NCBI RefSeq assembly: GCF_003010965.1
Contig: NZ_PGGM01000003.1
Coordinates: 372,001-436,000 of the forward strand
DNA length: 64,000 nt
Direction of reading: 5' to 3'
DNA from: Phyllobacterium sophorae
Lineage (GTDB): Bacteria; Pseudomonadota; Alphaproteobacteria; Rhizobiales; Rhizobiaceae
Shown here: piece after piece, positions 50,674 to 59,469 of the stretch
Numbering within the stretch: position 1 is the stretch's first letter
Layout of the letters: each line of letters opens with the position of its first letter
Notes under the pieces: model-generated
The model's input: only the letters and a program-made list of their open reading frames with translations
Told to the model about the DNA's origin: nothing
The model's database searches: none
Position numbers and translations under genes: made by a program

Positions 50674-51708
50674 TCACGAACCTTCGCCCGCCAGCGTCCG
50701 AAGCCGCTGAAGCTCGCCCAGTGCGATCGGGATGCCGGATTGATCAGCTGCTGCGCGGTTCGCGAACCGTCGCGCGCCTGGCAACCGATCCTGACCAGCG
50801 TCGACCAACTGGGCACAAAGAAGCGCCAGACGAGATTCAAAATTCGTCAAACCGCCGCAATTTGGGTCGATCACGATCAGGAGCTGCCCCGCCTTTGGGG
50901 TCTGCGCTCCAGGAAAGCCGGTGAAGTCATTTTCGAACGAGAATTGCCCGCCCGTGACCGCTCCAGCAAGAATCTCGACAAACAGAGCGATCGACGAGCC
51001 CTTGTATCCGCCGAAGGTGTTCAGCGCGCCGCCCGCCAAAATCGCATGAGGATCAATCGTCGGGTTGCCATCACGGTCAACGCCTGTCCCGCTCGGAACG
51101 GGTTTATTAGCGAGAGCATGCAGGCGGACCTCGCCATTGGCCATGACACTGGTGGCCTGATCGACCACCAAAGGCTGGGCATCGTGAACCGGCACTGCAA
51201 AGGCGATCGGATTGGTCCCATAAACAGCCAAACGACCACCATGAGGAACCACGTTCGCAAGCCCGTTCACCGCAGTGATGGCCATGTATCCGGCCAGGGC
51301 GAAGGGCTCCACATCCGGCCACAGCGCACTGAAATGATGAGAATTACGGATCGCGACAATGGCTATGCCAGTCTCGCGAACGGTGCGTCGGATCAGTTGG
51401 TCGGCAGACGCCAGCGCCCTCTGGGCAAAGCCGTTGCGAGCGTCAATGCGAATGAAAGACGGTCCAAACTGCGCGATGTCGGGGACCGCCCGGCCGTCAA
51501 CCCATCCCGATCGCAGCGAATCCACATAGCCGGGCATTCGGAAAATGCCGTGGCTGAGCGCATTGTCACGTTCGCAGCCGGCACAGTTTTCCGCCAGGAT
51601 ATCAGCGGTCTCTGATGAGGTGCGGTTGTTGATGAGAATCGCCTTGAGGAGCAACTTCAATTCCTGAAAGCTGACACGTGGGTCCTGCGGATCGGCCTTA
51701 TCAGTCAT
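50674..51708 (-). CDS. Malate/lactate dehydrogenase-family (Ldh2) reductase, probable piperideine/pyrroline-2-carboxylate reductase
   Basis: A 344-residue Ldh2-family NAD(P)H reductase. It shows CERDNALSHGIFRMPGYVDSL, the catalytic-type NSHHFSALWPDVE (His near 124), MAITAVNGLANVVPHGG and AGGALNTFGGYKGSSIALFV. Relatives such as DpkA reduce cyclic imino acids. Overlap of 8 bases with the DMFase-like gene shows tight coupling. With the OCD-type enzyme the regulon has two unrelated reductases for similar imines. Confidence 0.85.
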   Translation of the reverse strand: MTDKADPQDPRVSFQELKLLLKAILINNRTSSETADILAENCAGCERDNALSHGIFRMPGYVDSLRSGWVDGRAVPDIAQFGPSFIRIDARNGFAQRALASADQLIRRTVRETGIAIVAIRNSHHFSALWPDVEPFALAGYMAITAVNGLANVVPHGGRLAVYGTNPIAFAVPVHDAQPLVVDQATSVMANGEVRLHALANKPVPSGTGVDRDGNPTIDPHAILAGGALNTFGGYKGSSIALFVEILAGAVTGGQFSFENDFTGFPGAQTPKAGQLLIVIDPNCGGLTNFESRLALLCAQLVDAGQDRLPGARRFANRAAADQSGIPIALGELQRLRTLAGEGS

Positions 51709-53884
51709 TGGCCAAAAACTTCTTCAGGCAATTCTCGAGCAGCCGAGAGACATTGTTGTTGTAGTCGTTGTGCGAAAGGCTCCCGCAAAATGTGATCGAG
51801 CCAACGGCAAACAGGCCGCCTCCCGTTTTGGGCCGTCCGTAGACGATGTTGGAGCTTATGCCGCCATATTCTCGCGGTGTTCCGTCGAATACGCCCGGCA
51901 ACAGAAGTTCTTCAAACGTTGTGTGGAACGACGGCCCATGACCTTCGGAAAAAGCGACAACCGTCGCAAAATCCGGCGTGCCGAGGTCGCCCGCTGCCTG
52001 ATCAATCTCAAAGCCAGCCGCTCCGCCCCCGGACAGTCCGAAGTCGCCAATCCGTTCACTGGACGATATGCCTTCGAAAAGAAACGCGAGATCGTCCCGG
52101 TACGAGGCAGGCGTCCGAACGTAATAAGAGCCTTCGAATCCTCCCTCGGCCGTAAAGCCGACCCCTGCAACCATTTGCGGGGGAATTCCATTGCGGCGCC
52201 ACAAACCCCCATACTCTCCGTCCAACTGATGGTAATATTCGCCTGGCTGGCTTGCCCATACCCGCATGCCGCCTTCGGCACGCCGGACCTCGATCAGGTG
52301 CGGCATGTCACTGTGACGGCCGATCTTCCAATAAAAGCCGTTGCCGCCGAGATACATGAGGTTGCCACCAGCTTCCCGGTAGGCAATCAGGGCCTCGACT
52401 GTGCGCCGGGTGTGATACTCGGGATGCGTCCCTGTCAGAACGACGTCATAGGGTGACAAGGCAGCAAGACCGTCCCGATCGAGATCCTCATCTGTAATCA
52501 CATCGAAAGCGAAGCCCTTTTCCTCAAGCCAATCTGTCAGATGCGAGTCCGCAGAAAAATGCCGCATGCCTGATCCTTTCGAATCGAAGTAGATGAGGTA
52601 CTGCGGGCGCATGGTCAGGATGGGACGCAGGCGTGACGACAGGGTTATGCCGGAGCCGTCGGGATGCCGGCTATAGGTCGAGTAACCGTAGGCGCCGACC
52701 TCATCAGGATTGTGCGGATAGGCATTCCAGGCGGCCACTCTTTCCACAAGCTCGCCGGCAAAGTTTCCGCGAGCGAAGTTCGCATAGGCCAAATAAGTGA
52801 ACGTCGGCACCAAAAAGACGATCTTCTGCCGCTCCGTTCGTGCACCGGGTATGACATAAAATGGTATCGTGTCCTTGCTGTCGCCGTTATCGATCTCAAG
52901 TCCGTAAACCCCTGAGCGCGTCCCCTCAGGTACATCGATTTGGATCGTCGTCTGCCAGCCGCAATCGCTGAGGTCGTCGGAATGAAAGGCGATCGCCGCG
53001 TATTCGAGCGGCGCCTGCTTCCAGTCCATATTGCGGCCGGACCATGCGGACGATCTGACGGCGCGGGTCGGCATGTTGATCAATGAGAGGCGCCGCCCCG
53101 GCTCTTTTTCATCTGCCACCCAGGCCTCACGGGCGTCTCCACCGAAATCCCAGCTGGCTACAACCTCCCACGTCCGCTCCTGCTTCCCCGTCGCATCCAC
53201 GCCTCTTGTGCTCAGCGATGGATTTTCAATCGAACCGTTGAAGCTCTGTTCAGGGTGCTTCCGCCACAAGGCGGCGAAGCAGATATGATCGACCCCGGCC
53301 AGCGCGCGGCTCGTGACATATGAAACGCTAGCACTGTGCGCGTCAGCGCCACTTTTTTGTGGATCCTGTGAGACAGTAACTGAAACGCCGTCCCGATCGA
53401 AAGCGACCTCGAGACGGGACCAGCAATCCTTGGTCAAGCCGACGCCCACTTCATATGAGAGTTCTGTGCCCAGCTGCCGCAGAAACAGTTTATTGTCACG
53501 GGTGACCATTGCCACTCCTTCGGTCGCATCGGCATTCTGCAATGAGAAAAGCGTCTGAACAAAATCGGAAGGCAGTCTCGGCATGACCAGCAGATCGACC
53601 TTGACCGCAGCTTGATCGCTTAACGCCGGAATGGGGCCAAACGCGCAGGAGCCGAGAAATGCCTGTTGCTTGAAAGCCGCGTATCGTGGGGCGAGACCGA
53701 ATTCGGCCTCCTCGATCTTCATGCCGGGTCCGTCCGGGTTCGGATCGCAGCAGATCAGTCGAAGCGCACGCGCGGTTACGGGCCGATTGTCTCGCGATGA
53801 AATCTTGAATTCCAAAGTGCCGCCTGGCTCCGCGCTCAACGGCGTAACGTATCCAATCAAACTCGGTAACTTTTGTGCGTTCAT
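51701..53884 (-). CDS. N,N-dimethylformamidase large-subunit-like protein
   Basis: A 727-residue protein. Residues about 100-225 form a LamG/concanavalin-type module (VDLLVMPRLPSDFVQTLFSL, SFNGSIENPSLS). The C-terminal region from about 290 matches the DMFase beta-subunit-like domain: VFLVPTFTYLAYANFARGNF (about 357-376), THPEYHTRRTVEALIAYREA (486-505; His and Glu of HPE resemble the iron-site segment) and LMYLGGNGFYW. The known enzyme is a mononuclear-iron amidase with a small partner subunit, which I do not see here. Genetic context implies a substrate linked to proline or hydroxyproline amides; this is inference. No signal peptide is visible. Confidence 0.75.
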   Translation of the reverse strand: MNAQKLPSLIGYVTPLSAEPGGTLEFKISSRDNRPVTARALRLICCDPNPDGPGMKIEEAEFGLAPRYAAFKQQAFLGSCAFGPIPALSDQAAVKVDLLVMPRLPSDFVQTLFSLQNADATEGVAMVTRDNKLFLRQLGTELSYEVGVGLTKDCWSRLEVAFDRDGVSVTVSQDPQKSGADAHSASVSYVTSRALAGVDHICFAALWRKHPEQSFNGSIENPSLSTRGVDATGKQERTWEVVASWDFGGDAREAWVADEKEPGRRLSLINMPTRAVRSSAWSGRNMDWKQAPLEYAAIAFHSDDLSDCGWQTTIQIDVPEGTRSGVYGLEIDNGDSKDTIPFYVIPGARTERQKIVFLVPTFTYLAYANFARGNFAGELVERVAAWNAYPHNPDEVGAYGYSTYSRHPDGSGITLSSRLRPILTMRPQYLIYFDSKGSGMRHFSADSHLTDWLEEKGFAFDVITDEDLDRDGLAALSPYDVVLTGTHPEYHTRRTVEALIAYREAGGNLMYLGGNGFYWKIGRHSDMPHLIEVRRAEGGMRVWASQPGEYYHQLDGEYGGLWRRNGIPPQMVAGVGFTAEGGFEGSYYVRTPASYRDDLAFLFEGISSSERIGDFGLSGGGAAGFEIDQAAGDLGTPDFATVVAFSEGHGPSFHTTFEELLLPGVFDGTPREYGGISSNIVYGRPKTGGGLFAVGSITFCGSLSHNDYNNNVSRLLENCLKKFLAND

Positions 53885-53917
53885 CGCCGACTATCCCATT
53901 TACCGCCAATATAGAAT

Positions 53918-53929
53918 ATCGTATACGAT
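53918..53929. promoter_or_regulatory. GntR operator between the DMFase-like gene and the GntR gene
   Basis: Third perfect ATCGTATACGAT palindrome, 34 bp upstream of the DMFase-like start. A weaker half-site, ATCGTATATGAG, lies at 53955-53966 toward the GntR gene, so autoregulation is likely. Confidence 0.8.
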
Positions 53930-54014
53930 CATGTGTCAAGACATTTGCGGCAGAATCGTATATGAGCTACGTTATTCGATTTGGAAGCCAGATTTGCCGA
54001 TTGTGGAGGAAACC

Positions 54015-54704
54015 TTGCCGCTAAAAGTTCAAAATTTGCCCTCTCTCGGCAGCACACCGCCGACCTCCGATATAATCGCCAAATACATCCGCGAGGCGAT
54101 CATAACCGGCGGCTTGGATGAAAATGAACCCATCCGTCAGGATGACATCGCCAGGCTTTTTGACGTTAGTAAAATTCCCGTCCGGGAAGCCTTGAAACGG
54201 TTGGAAGCTGAAGGTCTTGTCGAGTTTCAACGAAACCGCGGCGCTGTAGTGACCAGCGTCACGGAACCTGAGATCGCTGAGATTTTTGAAGTCAGAGGCA
54301 TGCTGGAAGCAAATGCGTTGCGACTGTCGATACCGCGCATGACCGACCGCACGTTTCAGCTAGCCGAAGAATATTGCGATGCCTTCGCACGCGAGACGGA
54401 TGTTGCTCGCTGGGCCGAACTGAACTGGCAATTCCATTCTTGTCTCTACGAAGATGCCAACAAGCCATTCCTGCTCAATCTCATCCGGTCCGTGAACGAT
54501 CGAATTGAACGTTACCTTCGTATTCAATTGACGTTGTCAGGTGGGACAGGCGTGGATGACCGGGAGCACCGTCAAATTCTTGCTGCTTGCCGAGGTCGAA
54601 ATATAGATCTGGCATCGGAGCTTTTGGTCAAGCATATAACCAAGGCGTGCGAGTCTCTTCTGAGCAACCTGCCGAAAATTAGAGGTCCTAAGCAACTGAT
54701 CTGA
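54015..54704 (+). CDS. GntR-family (FadR subfamily) regulator of the hydroxyproline regulon
   Basis: A 229-residue GntR protein. The winged helix is in IRQDDIARLFDVSKIPVREA, then LKRLEAEGLVEFQRNRGAVV. An FCD ligand domain follows (EIFEVRGMLEANALRLSIP, LNWQFHSCLYEDANKPFLL, DDREHRQILAACRGR) whose His/Asp residues usually bind a metal. The start is TTG 54015 with TGGAGGAAACC directly upstream; no ATG fits. Palindromes ATCGTATACGAT at three promoters in this region are its likely sites. Confidence 0.92.
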   Translation: MPLKVQNLPSLGSTPPTSDIIAKYIREAIITGGLDENEPIRQDDIARLFDVSKIPVREALKRLEAEGLVEFQRNRGAVVTSVTEPEIAEIFEVRGMLEANALRLSIPRMTDRTFQLAEEYCDAFARETDVARWAELNWQFHSCLYEDANKPFLLNLIRSVNDRIERYLRIQLTLSGGTGVDDREHRQILAACRGRNIDLASELLVKHITKACESLLSNLPKIRGPKQLI

Positions 54705-54938
54705 ACCCTTTAAACTGGAGCTTTGGCCAGCGTTTGTCGGCGGTTTTCTGGGAGGGAAAGTAACCAATCCCACAGTTGGGAGGTTCTGGAGTGCCATAGC
54801 GTGACTACAGAGGACGTCAAGGCCTGACGACAATGACGCGCGGCATCGCGAGGTTCGACCTTTTATGAAGCTATGACAATACCGCGGCGAAGAAATGCCG
54901 TTCTTCGTGAAGTCATGGCAGCACGGCAACTCAAAGAA

Positions 54939-55244
54939 CTACAAGCCCTCGGCGTTTAGGTCTTTGACGTAGAGACGTCCCATGGGCGACGTAGAGGAGC
55001 GCGTGAAACCTCTCTTTTCGAAGGACTTCTGCGCAATGCGCATATGATCTCCGACCCGCGATTGAGAGTTCACCAAAGGTATGCCAGCCGCATTGCCGCA
55101 GTCGTACGAAGACAGACTGAATACGTTGCCCCCCTCCTTTCGCCAGCTGAACGCGATTTCAATGGGAGCCACCCGAACGAACACCGTCTTGTAATCAATG
55201 CAGGGATAGACCACGCATAAACGTTGTGTTGACAGTATCATCAT
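54939..55244 (-). CDS. Small uncharacterised frame, 101 residues
   Basis: Weakly supported. The frame starts ATG 55244, 36 bp from the divergent MarR-GNAT start, but no good ribosome site is visible. The C-terminal part, KSFEKRGFTRSSTSPMGRLYVKDL, loosely resembles the end of a GNAT domain (compare NFFEKNGFHPPRTPSSEKGL downstream). It may be a GNAT remnant in opposite orientation. The 54705-54938 gap beside it shows no gene. Confidence 0.3.
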   Translation of the reverse strand: MMILSTQRLCVVYPCIDYKTVFVRVAPIEIAFSWRKEGGNVFSLSSYDCGNAAGIPLVNSQSRVGDHMRIAQKSFEKRGFTRSSTSPMGRLYVKDLNAEGL

Positions 55245-55280
55245 AATCTGGGGCCATAATCTGCCGAACGGAATTTATTG

Positions 55281-56183
55281 ATGCAATCAACAAACGAACT
55301 CCGCCGCTTTAATTCGTTCTATATCGCAAAGTTCGGACTGCTGGATGAGCGTTATTCAAAGAGCGGTCATACGATCGCAATGCATAAGGTCGCATCACAA
55401 ATCTCGGCGGCGGGAACAACAACCGCTACCCAGCTTGCGTCCGTCTTGAGCATGGACAAGGCGCAGATCAGTCGCATTCTTTCACGAATGTTCTCGCTTG
55501 GCCTTATCGATAAAACGGTAGACAAATGGAACTTAAAATCTCGGTTGATCCAGCTGTCCGACCGTGGGCGCACCCTTCTTGACGAATTTGATCGCGAGGC
55601 GGAAGCATCGTTGCAGGCCGTGGTCGGTAATCGATCCGCTTCCGGGAGACGCCGTCTGCTCGAAGCAACGCAGGAAATAACATCAATCCTTGGAACCGCC
55701 GGATACACCGGCGATGGCAAAACGATCATCCGGGATATCAGACAGGGCGAGGCAGGATGGGTGATTCACCGGCATTCAACCATTTTTTCCCGGGACTATC
55801 CAAAATCACCTCAGCCGGAGGCTCAGCTTATCGCAGATTTCGCGAACATGAGAACTAGCGCCGGCCAGCGGAGCGATTGCATGAAGGTCGCTTTAAGAGA
55901 CGGCGATATTGTGGGTTGGGTGTTTATTCGAGCCCAGAAGAAGAAGCAGACGGCCGAACTGGTGCATTTGTGTGTCGAACCGACCTCCCGCAGAATCGGC
56001 GTCGGTACAACGTTGCTTCAAGCGGCGCTTGCTGGCTGTGCCTCCAAAGTGAAGACACTGTTGGCAAGAGCTGATGCACAACCAGACTTTCCAATCAATT
56101 TCTTTGAAAAGAACGGGTTCCACCCTCCCCGCACACCAAGTTCGGAAAAGGGACTTTACCTGAAGGCAATTGACCGTCCTTAG
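55281..56183 (+). CDS. MarR-GNAT fusion protein
   Basis: A 300-residue fusion. Residues 1-140 hold a MarR winged helix (HKVASQISAAGTTTATQLAS, MDKAQISRILSRMFSLGLID, LIQLSDRGRTLLDEF). Residues 150-300 hold a GNAT domain (ELVHLCVEPTSRRIGVGTTL with the acetyl-CoA loop, NFFEKNGFHPPR). Such fusions are known as regulators with acetyltransferase-like sensory or catalytic domains. The start ATG 55281 is preceded by CGGAATTTATTG. Confidence 0.88.
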   Translation: MQSTNELRRFNSFYIAKFGLLDERYSKSGHTIAMHKVASQISAAGTTTATQLASVLSMDKAQISRILSRMFSLGLIDKTVDKWNLKSRLIQLSDRGRTLLDEFDREAEASLQAVVGNRSASGRRRLLEATQEITSILGTAGYTGDGKTIIRDIRQGEAGWVIHRHSTIFSRDYPKSPQPEAQLIADFANMRTSAGQRSDCMKVALRDGDIVGWVFIRAQKKKQTAELVHLCVEPTSRRIGVGTTLLQAALAGCASKVKTLLARADAQPDFPINFFEKNGFHPPRTPSSEKGLYLKAIDRP

Positions 56184-56377
56184 AAAGATGCCTGCAGATC
56201 TTGCTGCGGGTTGAGTCGTATCGCCAGTACGCCACACATGTGTTGGTATTGATTCTTACATGAGGGCGCAGCGAGCAAGCAGATCTGCCCAGAGCAGGGC
56301 AGCTAGCGTGGCTCATCTTCCGCCATAGCAAGGTCACAAGAGCGCTATGTCAATGGTATATTCTTGGACTACATGGA

Positions 56378-56587
56378 TCAGCCTACACGCAACTGATCAG
56401 CTGAACTCTTACCCGATCTTTTGTCCTGGACTATTTCATAGCTGACTTTCTGACCATCGTTCAGCCCACCCAATCCGGCGCGCTCGACAGCGGAAATATG
56501 TACGAACACGTCAGCGCCGCCGTTATCAGGCTGTATAAACCCAAAACCCTTGGTGGAATTGAACCATTTGACTGTACCTGTAGGCAT
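56378..56587 (-). CDS. Cold-shock protein (CspA family)
   Basis: A 69-residue cold-shock domain protein: [20 protein letters not shown] with RNP1 (KGFGFI), then RNP2 (VFVHIS). It binds single-stranded nucleic acids and acts as an RNA chaperone. The start ATG 56587 has AAAGAGGATGCGCAG upstream. The long interval to the next divergent gene (about 290 bp) could hold a structured cold-shock leader, though no defined motif is evident. Confidence 0.95.
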   Translation of the reverse strand: MPTGTVKWFNSTKGFGFIQPDNGGADVFVHISAVERAGLGGLNDGQKVSYEIVQDKRSGKSSADQLRVG

Positions 56588-56878
56588 CTGCGCATCCTCT
56601 TTTTCAACCGAAACGACAACGTATCGAGGGCATTCCCACATATCAAGCCGCTGAGCCCTGAGACCTTCACCAGTCGCGTGGCCTCTTCGAAGACTGATTT
56701 GTTCGGAGGAGGAATTGTACTGCGGATTTCACTTCGCATATTCCGTCCTTCTTTGGCGCGACCTTCGCGGTTGCCAAGACGAAGGAACGCGATTTGGCGA
56801 ACGGGGTAGAAAATAGACCTCGTCACCTCTACTATTCGAGACGAAGCACTTTGCGCTGACTGCTCAGGAGCGAACCTG

Positions 56879-57298
56879 ATGAAGCCGAGAATTTCGGTAG
56901 TTACCCTTGGTGTCAATGACCTGGAAAAGGCGGTCGAATTCTACCGCGGTCTTGGTCTACCCACTGATGGTATCGTGGGGCGGGAATTCGAGCATGGAGC
57001 AGTTGCATTCTTCGACCTGACCTCAGGATTGAAATTGGCGCTCTGGGCGCAGGACGACATCGCTCACGATACGGGACTTCCCAAGACCGCTCCGAGCCCC
57101 ACTGCATTCACTGTTGGTCACAACGTGTCGCGGAAGGATGAAGTTGACGAAGTAATGGAACAGGCCCGCATTGCCGGAGCCACGATCGTCAAAAGTGCGC
57201 AAGACACGTTCTACGGCGGGTATGCGGGCTATTTCCGGGACCCTGACGGGCATGTTTGGGAAATCGTCTGGAATCCTGCTCTTGTTCCGACAGATTAG
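56879..57298 (+). CDS. VOC-family (glyoxalase) protein
   Basis: A 139-residue VOC protein: RISVVTLGVNDLEKAVEFYR, AVAFFDLTSGLKLALW, and the second repeat GYAGYFRDPDGHVWEIVWNP with the closing Glu. It resembles uncharacterised bleomycin-resistance/glyoxalase-like proteins. The start ATG 56879 follows CAGGAGCGAACCTG. Substrate not assigned. Confidence 0.9.
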   Translation: MKPRISVVTLGVNDLEKAVEFYRGLGLPTDGIVGREFEHGAVAFFDLTSGLKLALWAQDDIAHDTGLPKTAPSPTAFTVGHNVSRKDEVDEVMEQARIAGATIVKSAQDTFYGGYAGYFRDPDGHVWEIVWNPALVPTD

Positions 57299-57337
57299 TC
57301 CGGCCCTATGGAGCATGTGTCACAGCCACCTGTTAAG

Positions 57338-58036
57338 TTAAGTTACCGCCAAGACTGCTCCAGTGTCGTACTGACGCACAAAATCTACTCGCGCGCCGTT
57401 CCAGTGATAGCAGTAGTGCCGCCCTTGGACAGGAATGGTTATGGCGTCCGGCCAGAAGATGCCGATACAACATTGACCAGGCATTCGAACGCTGTTCCAC
57501 AAGAGGCCATCGCTTCCCGCCGCCCTAAGTCCACGTCCCTCAACTTGGGAAGCGGTGTAATTGTGCGGATGAAGAACGTCAGGCACCGCGTTCACGTCAT
57601 CCAGTGCTCGGTCCACGCTGCCCACCAGGACGCGAAAGTCCGACGTCCACCCCGGAGGCTGAGGCGTTGAACGCATGAATTTCTGATGGTGATGGATTGT
57701 TTCGGCGACAGCGACTTCTTCACTGTCGCCGGCATAGTAGATACCATAACTTCCGTCCGTGAAGCGACTTGGCCGCCCTGTTGAGCAATGGACAAATGGG
57801 GCCATCACATAACTAGCGCCGACGCCCGAAACGCGTCGGTTCGCGGGTACCTTGCCAAGATCGCCCACCTCAAATCGAATGCGCGGATTCGTTTTCGCCT
57901 CGACAGCGACAAGGGCCTCCCAGTCACGGGGGTCGGCGATGTCCTCGAACAAATCGATAGGCGGATAGATCGACCTGATGATGCGGTAGGTTTTTGGCCA
58001 CTGTACCTGGGATCGGACAGCAAGGCCACTTACCAT
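57338..58036 (-). CDS. RES-domain toxin
   Basis: A 232-residue RES-family protein: Arg in KTYRIIRSIYPPIDL, the Tyr-rich GSYGIYYAGDSEEVAVAETI (Glu) and GSDGLLWNSVRMPG (Ser). The three conserved residues (Arg, Glu, Ser) form the NAD-degrading site of RES toxins. The start ATG 58036 overlaps the antitoxin's end by seven bases. It forms a toxin-antitoxin unit with the gene at 58030. Confidence 0.9.
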   Translation of the reverse strand: MVSGLAVRSQVQWPKTYRIIRSIYPPIDLFEDIADPRDWEALVAVEAKTNPRIRFEVGDLGKVPANRRVSGVGASYVMAPFVHCSTGRPSRFTDGSYGIYYAGDSEEVAVAETIHHHQKFMRSTPQPPGWTSDFRVLVGSVDRALDDVNAVPDVLHPHNYTASQVEGRGLRAAGSDGLLWNSVRMPGQCCIGIFWPDAITIPVQGRHYCYHWNGARVDFVRQYDTGAVLAVT

Positions 58037-58443
58037 GCACTGCGCTCCGCATCGAGCCATTCTCGCATCACCGCAAGATCAGAAAGTTCGCCCTGAAGCA
58101 TCACGTCGAGCGCTGACTGACCGCCAAAGGCCGTATTGGGCGCTTTTATCCACTCATATCCTCGTGCTGGGTCCTTAAACAGGTGTCGCACCCCCTTATG
58201 GATACCCATCAGGTGAGCCATCCGCATTTTCAGGTCTCGATCGACACGCCCCACGTTGCCTTCTTTCCATCGTGCCCAAGTGCGGGCTGACAAACCACCG
58301 AGCAAGGTGCAAGCTTGTGCGTCTGTGAGTTTCCAAGCGTTGAAGAGGTTCACCGTTGTGCGGGCGAGCGCGCCTGCTTCCACGTCAGTGATTTCAGTGG
58401 ATGATCTGTTGAATGGAGTCGAAGCAATCGGTTGGAGCTGCAT
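58030..58443 (-). CDS. Xre/MbcA/ParS-type antitoxin
   Basis: A 137-residue antitoxin. An N-terminal Xre-like helix-turn-helix region (LTDAQACTLLGGLSARTWAR, WKEGNVGRVDRDLKMRMAHL) is followed by the MbcA/ParS toxin-binding domain (WIKAPNTAFGGQSALDVML). It neutralises the RES toxin downstream. The start ATG 58443 has AGAGAGGATGCT upstream. A perfect palindrome lies in its promoter. Confidence 0.92.
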   Translation of the reverse strand: MQLQPIASTPFNRSSTEITDVEAGALARTTVNLFNAWKLTDAQACTLLGGLSARTWARWKEGNVGRVDRDLKMRMAHLMGIHKGVRHLFKDPARGYEWIKAPNTAFGGQSALDVMLQGELSDLAVMREWLDAERSAW

Positions 58444-58489
58444 AGCATCCTCTCTTTCTGGCATAAAAATAGCATATTATTGCCAATTG

Positions 58490-58503
58490 GCAAGGTTCGT
58501 CTC
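58490..58503. promoter_or_regulatory. Operator palindrome of the RES/Xre unit
   Basis: TTGCCAATTGGCAA is a perfect 14-bp palindrome 47 bp before the antitoxin start. On the minus strand its TTGCCA serves as a -35-like box 16 bp before TATTTT. Binding by the Xre antitoxin would therefore block transcription, the usual TA autoregulation. Confidence 0.6.
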
Positions 58504-58689
58504 TCAACGGCCAAACCAAACAAAAGAAATGTTTGAGAACGTCAATCTCGTCGCGCTCTTATTGTTGGGCGGGGACATTGGTCAGATAGTATCAGAGGTT
58601 ACGGGAACCGTGTGGCACTTGCTCCATAATGCCGGATTAGTCGGCTACCGAGGACTACCGTCGCCGCTGTGAATTTGGGAGAATTGGGA

Positions 58690-58915
58690 ATGGCAAGACA
58701 AGGCGCAATACCAGGACCGACGGCTCCAAAATACGATACTGGCCGCTTTGGGGAGTGTCAGATTGCTGTCGAGGATGGCCTGCTCCAGCTTTTAGGTGAT
58801 GCCGTTGAGGCGGGCTGGGGGAACGGCGGAAGTGGTCGAGGCAATCGCTGTCGCTGAAAAGACGCAGCTCGCGGAAGACAAATTCGTTGGGCCGTCAATT
58901 GACATCTTCTTATGA
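58690..58915 (+). pseudogene. Small hypothetical gene with a one-base frameshift
   Basis: The frame from ATG 58690 (or GTG 58669) reads YDTGRFGECQIAVEDGLLQL, LGDAVEAGWG, then leaves the natural frame at a G5 run (58817-58821). Removing one G continues as TAEVVEAIAVAEKTQLAEDK, FVGPSIDIFL and a stop at 58915, giving about 75 residues. The restored stop overlaps the next gene's start as ATGA. Both facts suggest that the unshifted version is the true gene. Function unknown. Confidence 0.55.
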
Positions 58916-59469
58916 AAGTTTCTCAAAAAGAACTGAAGCGCGATGTCAAAACAGCCGCCAAGCCCACCATGCGGAATACTGAAGCAAATTCCGGCCGGAT
59001 TGCATCCAAGCTGCCTTTACTACCCCGCGAGTATTGCGCCGGCGGCAGTGTCGGACAATCCTTGAAAGGCACAAACAGAGAACCCAAGACTGCAATGGCA
59101 AACCCCACTTCGCGACAGACCCGCAATCCCAAAGGCGACTATATTATCCACGTGAGAGAAGCATATAGCCTCAACTCAGATTGGATGCCGACTCGCCGCT
59201 ACCATTCTGGAACGGTCTTATTTGAGGAACGGAGCGGCAAAATACACTTTACTCATGTGAATCACATCACACTGAAGCTCAGAAAGCGGCACTTTTGCGT
59301 ACCCGACGACGCAACTGCTGACGCAAAAGCCCGCGCTGCCGAATACAAGCGCTATGTTCGTGCGCTTGAACTGTACCGGGAGTTCTACAGGCGTACGGGG
59401 CAACGCTATGAATTGTTGCGCGAGGCGGACAGGTCCCTGCCCTATCTGCCGCAAGGTCTCAGCGTCTGA
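58912..59469 (+). CDS. Hypothetical protein, 185 residues
   Basis: Not recognised. The N-terminal 70 residues are basic and low in structure (LKRDVKTAAKPTMRNTEANS). The second half is more ordered: GDYIIHVREAYSLNSDWMPT, RRYHSGTVLFEERSGKIHFT and a charged helix AAEYKRYVRALELYREFYRR. The start overlaps the corrected stop of the preceding small gene. No signal or membrane segment. Confidence 0.55.
   Translation: MKVSQKELKRDVKTAAKPTMRNTEANSGRIASKLPLLPREYCAGGSVGQSLKGTNREPKTAMANPTSRQTRNPKGDYIIHVREAYSLNSDWMPTRRYHSGTVLFEERSGKIHFTHVNHITLKLRKRHFCVPDDATADAKARAAEYKRYVRALELYREFYRRTGQRYELLREADRSLPYLPQGLSV

Noticed and set aside
54537-54929. 130-residue minus-strand frame after the GntR gene
   Set aside because: Overlaps the GntR coding end antisense and has no start signal or motif.
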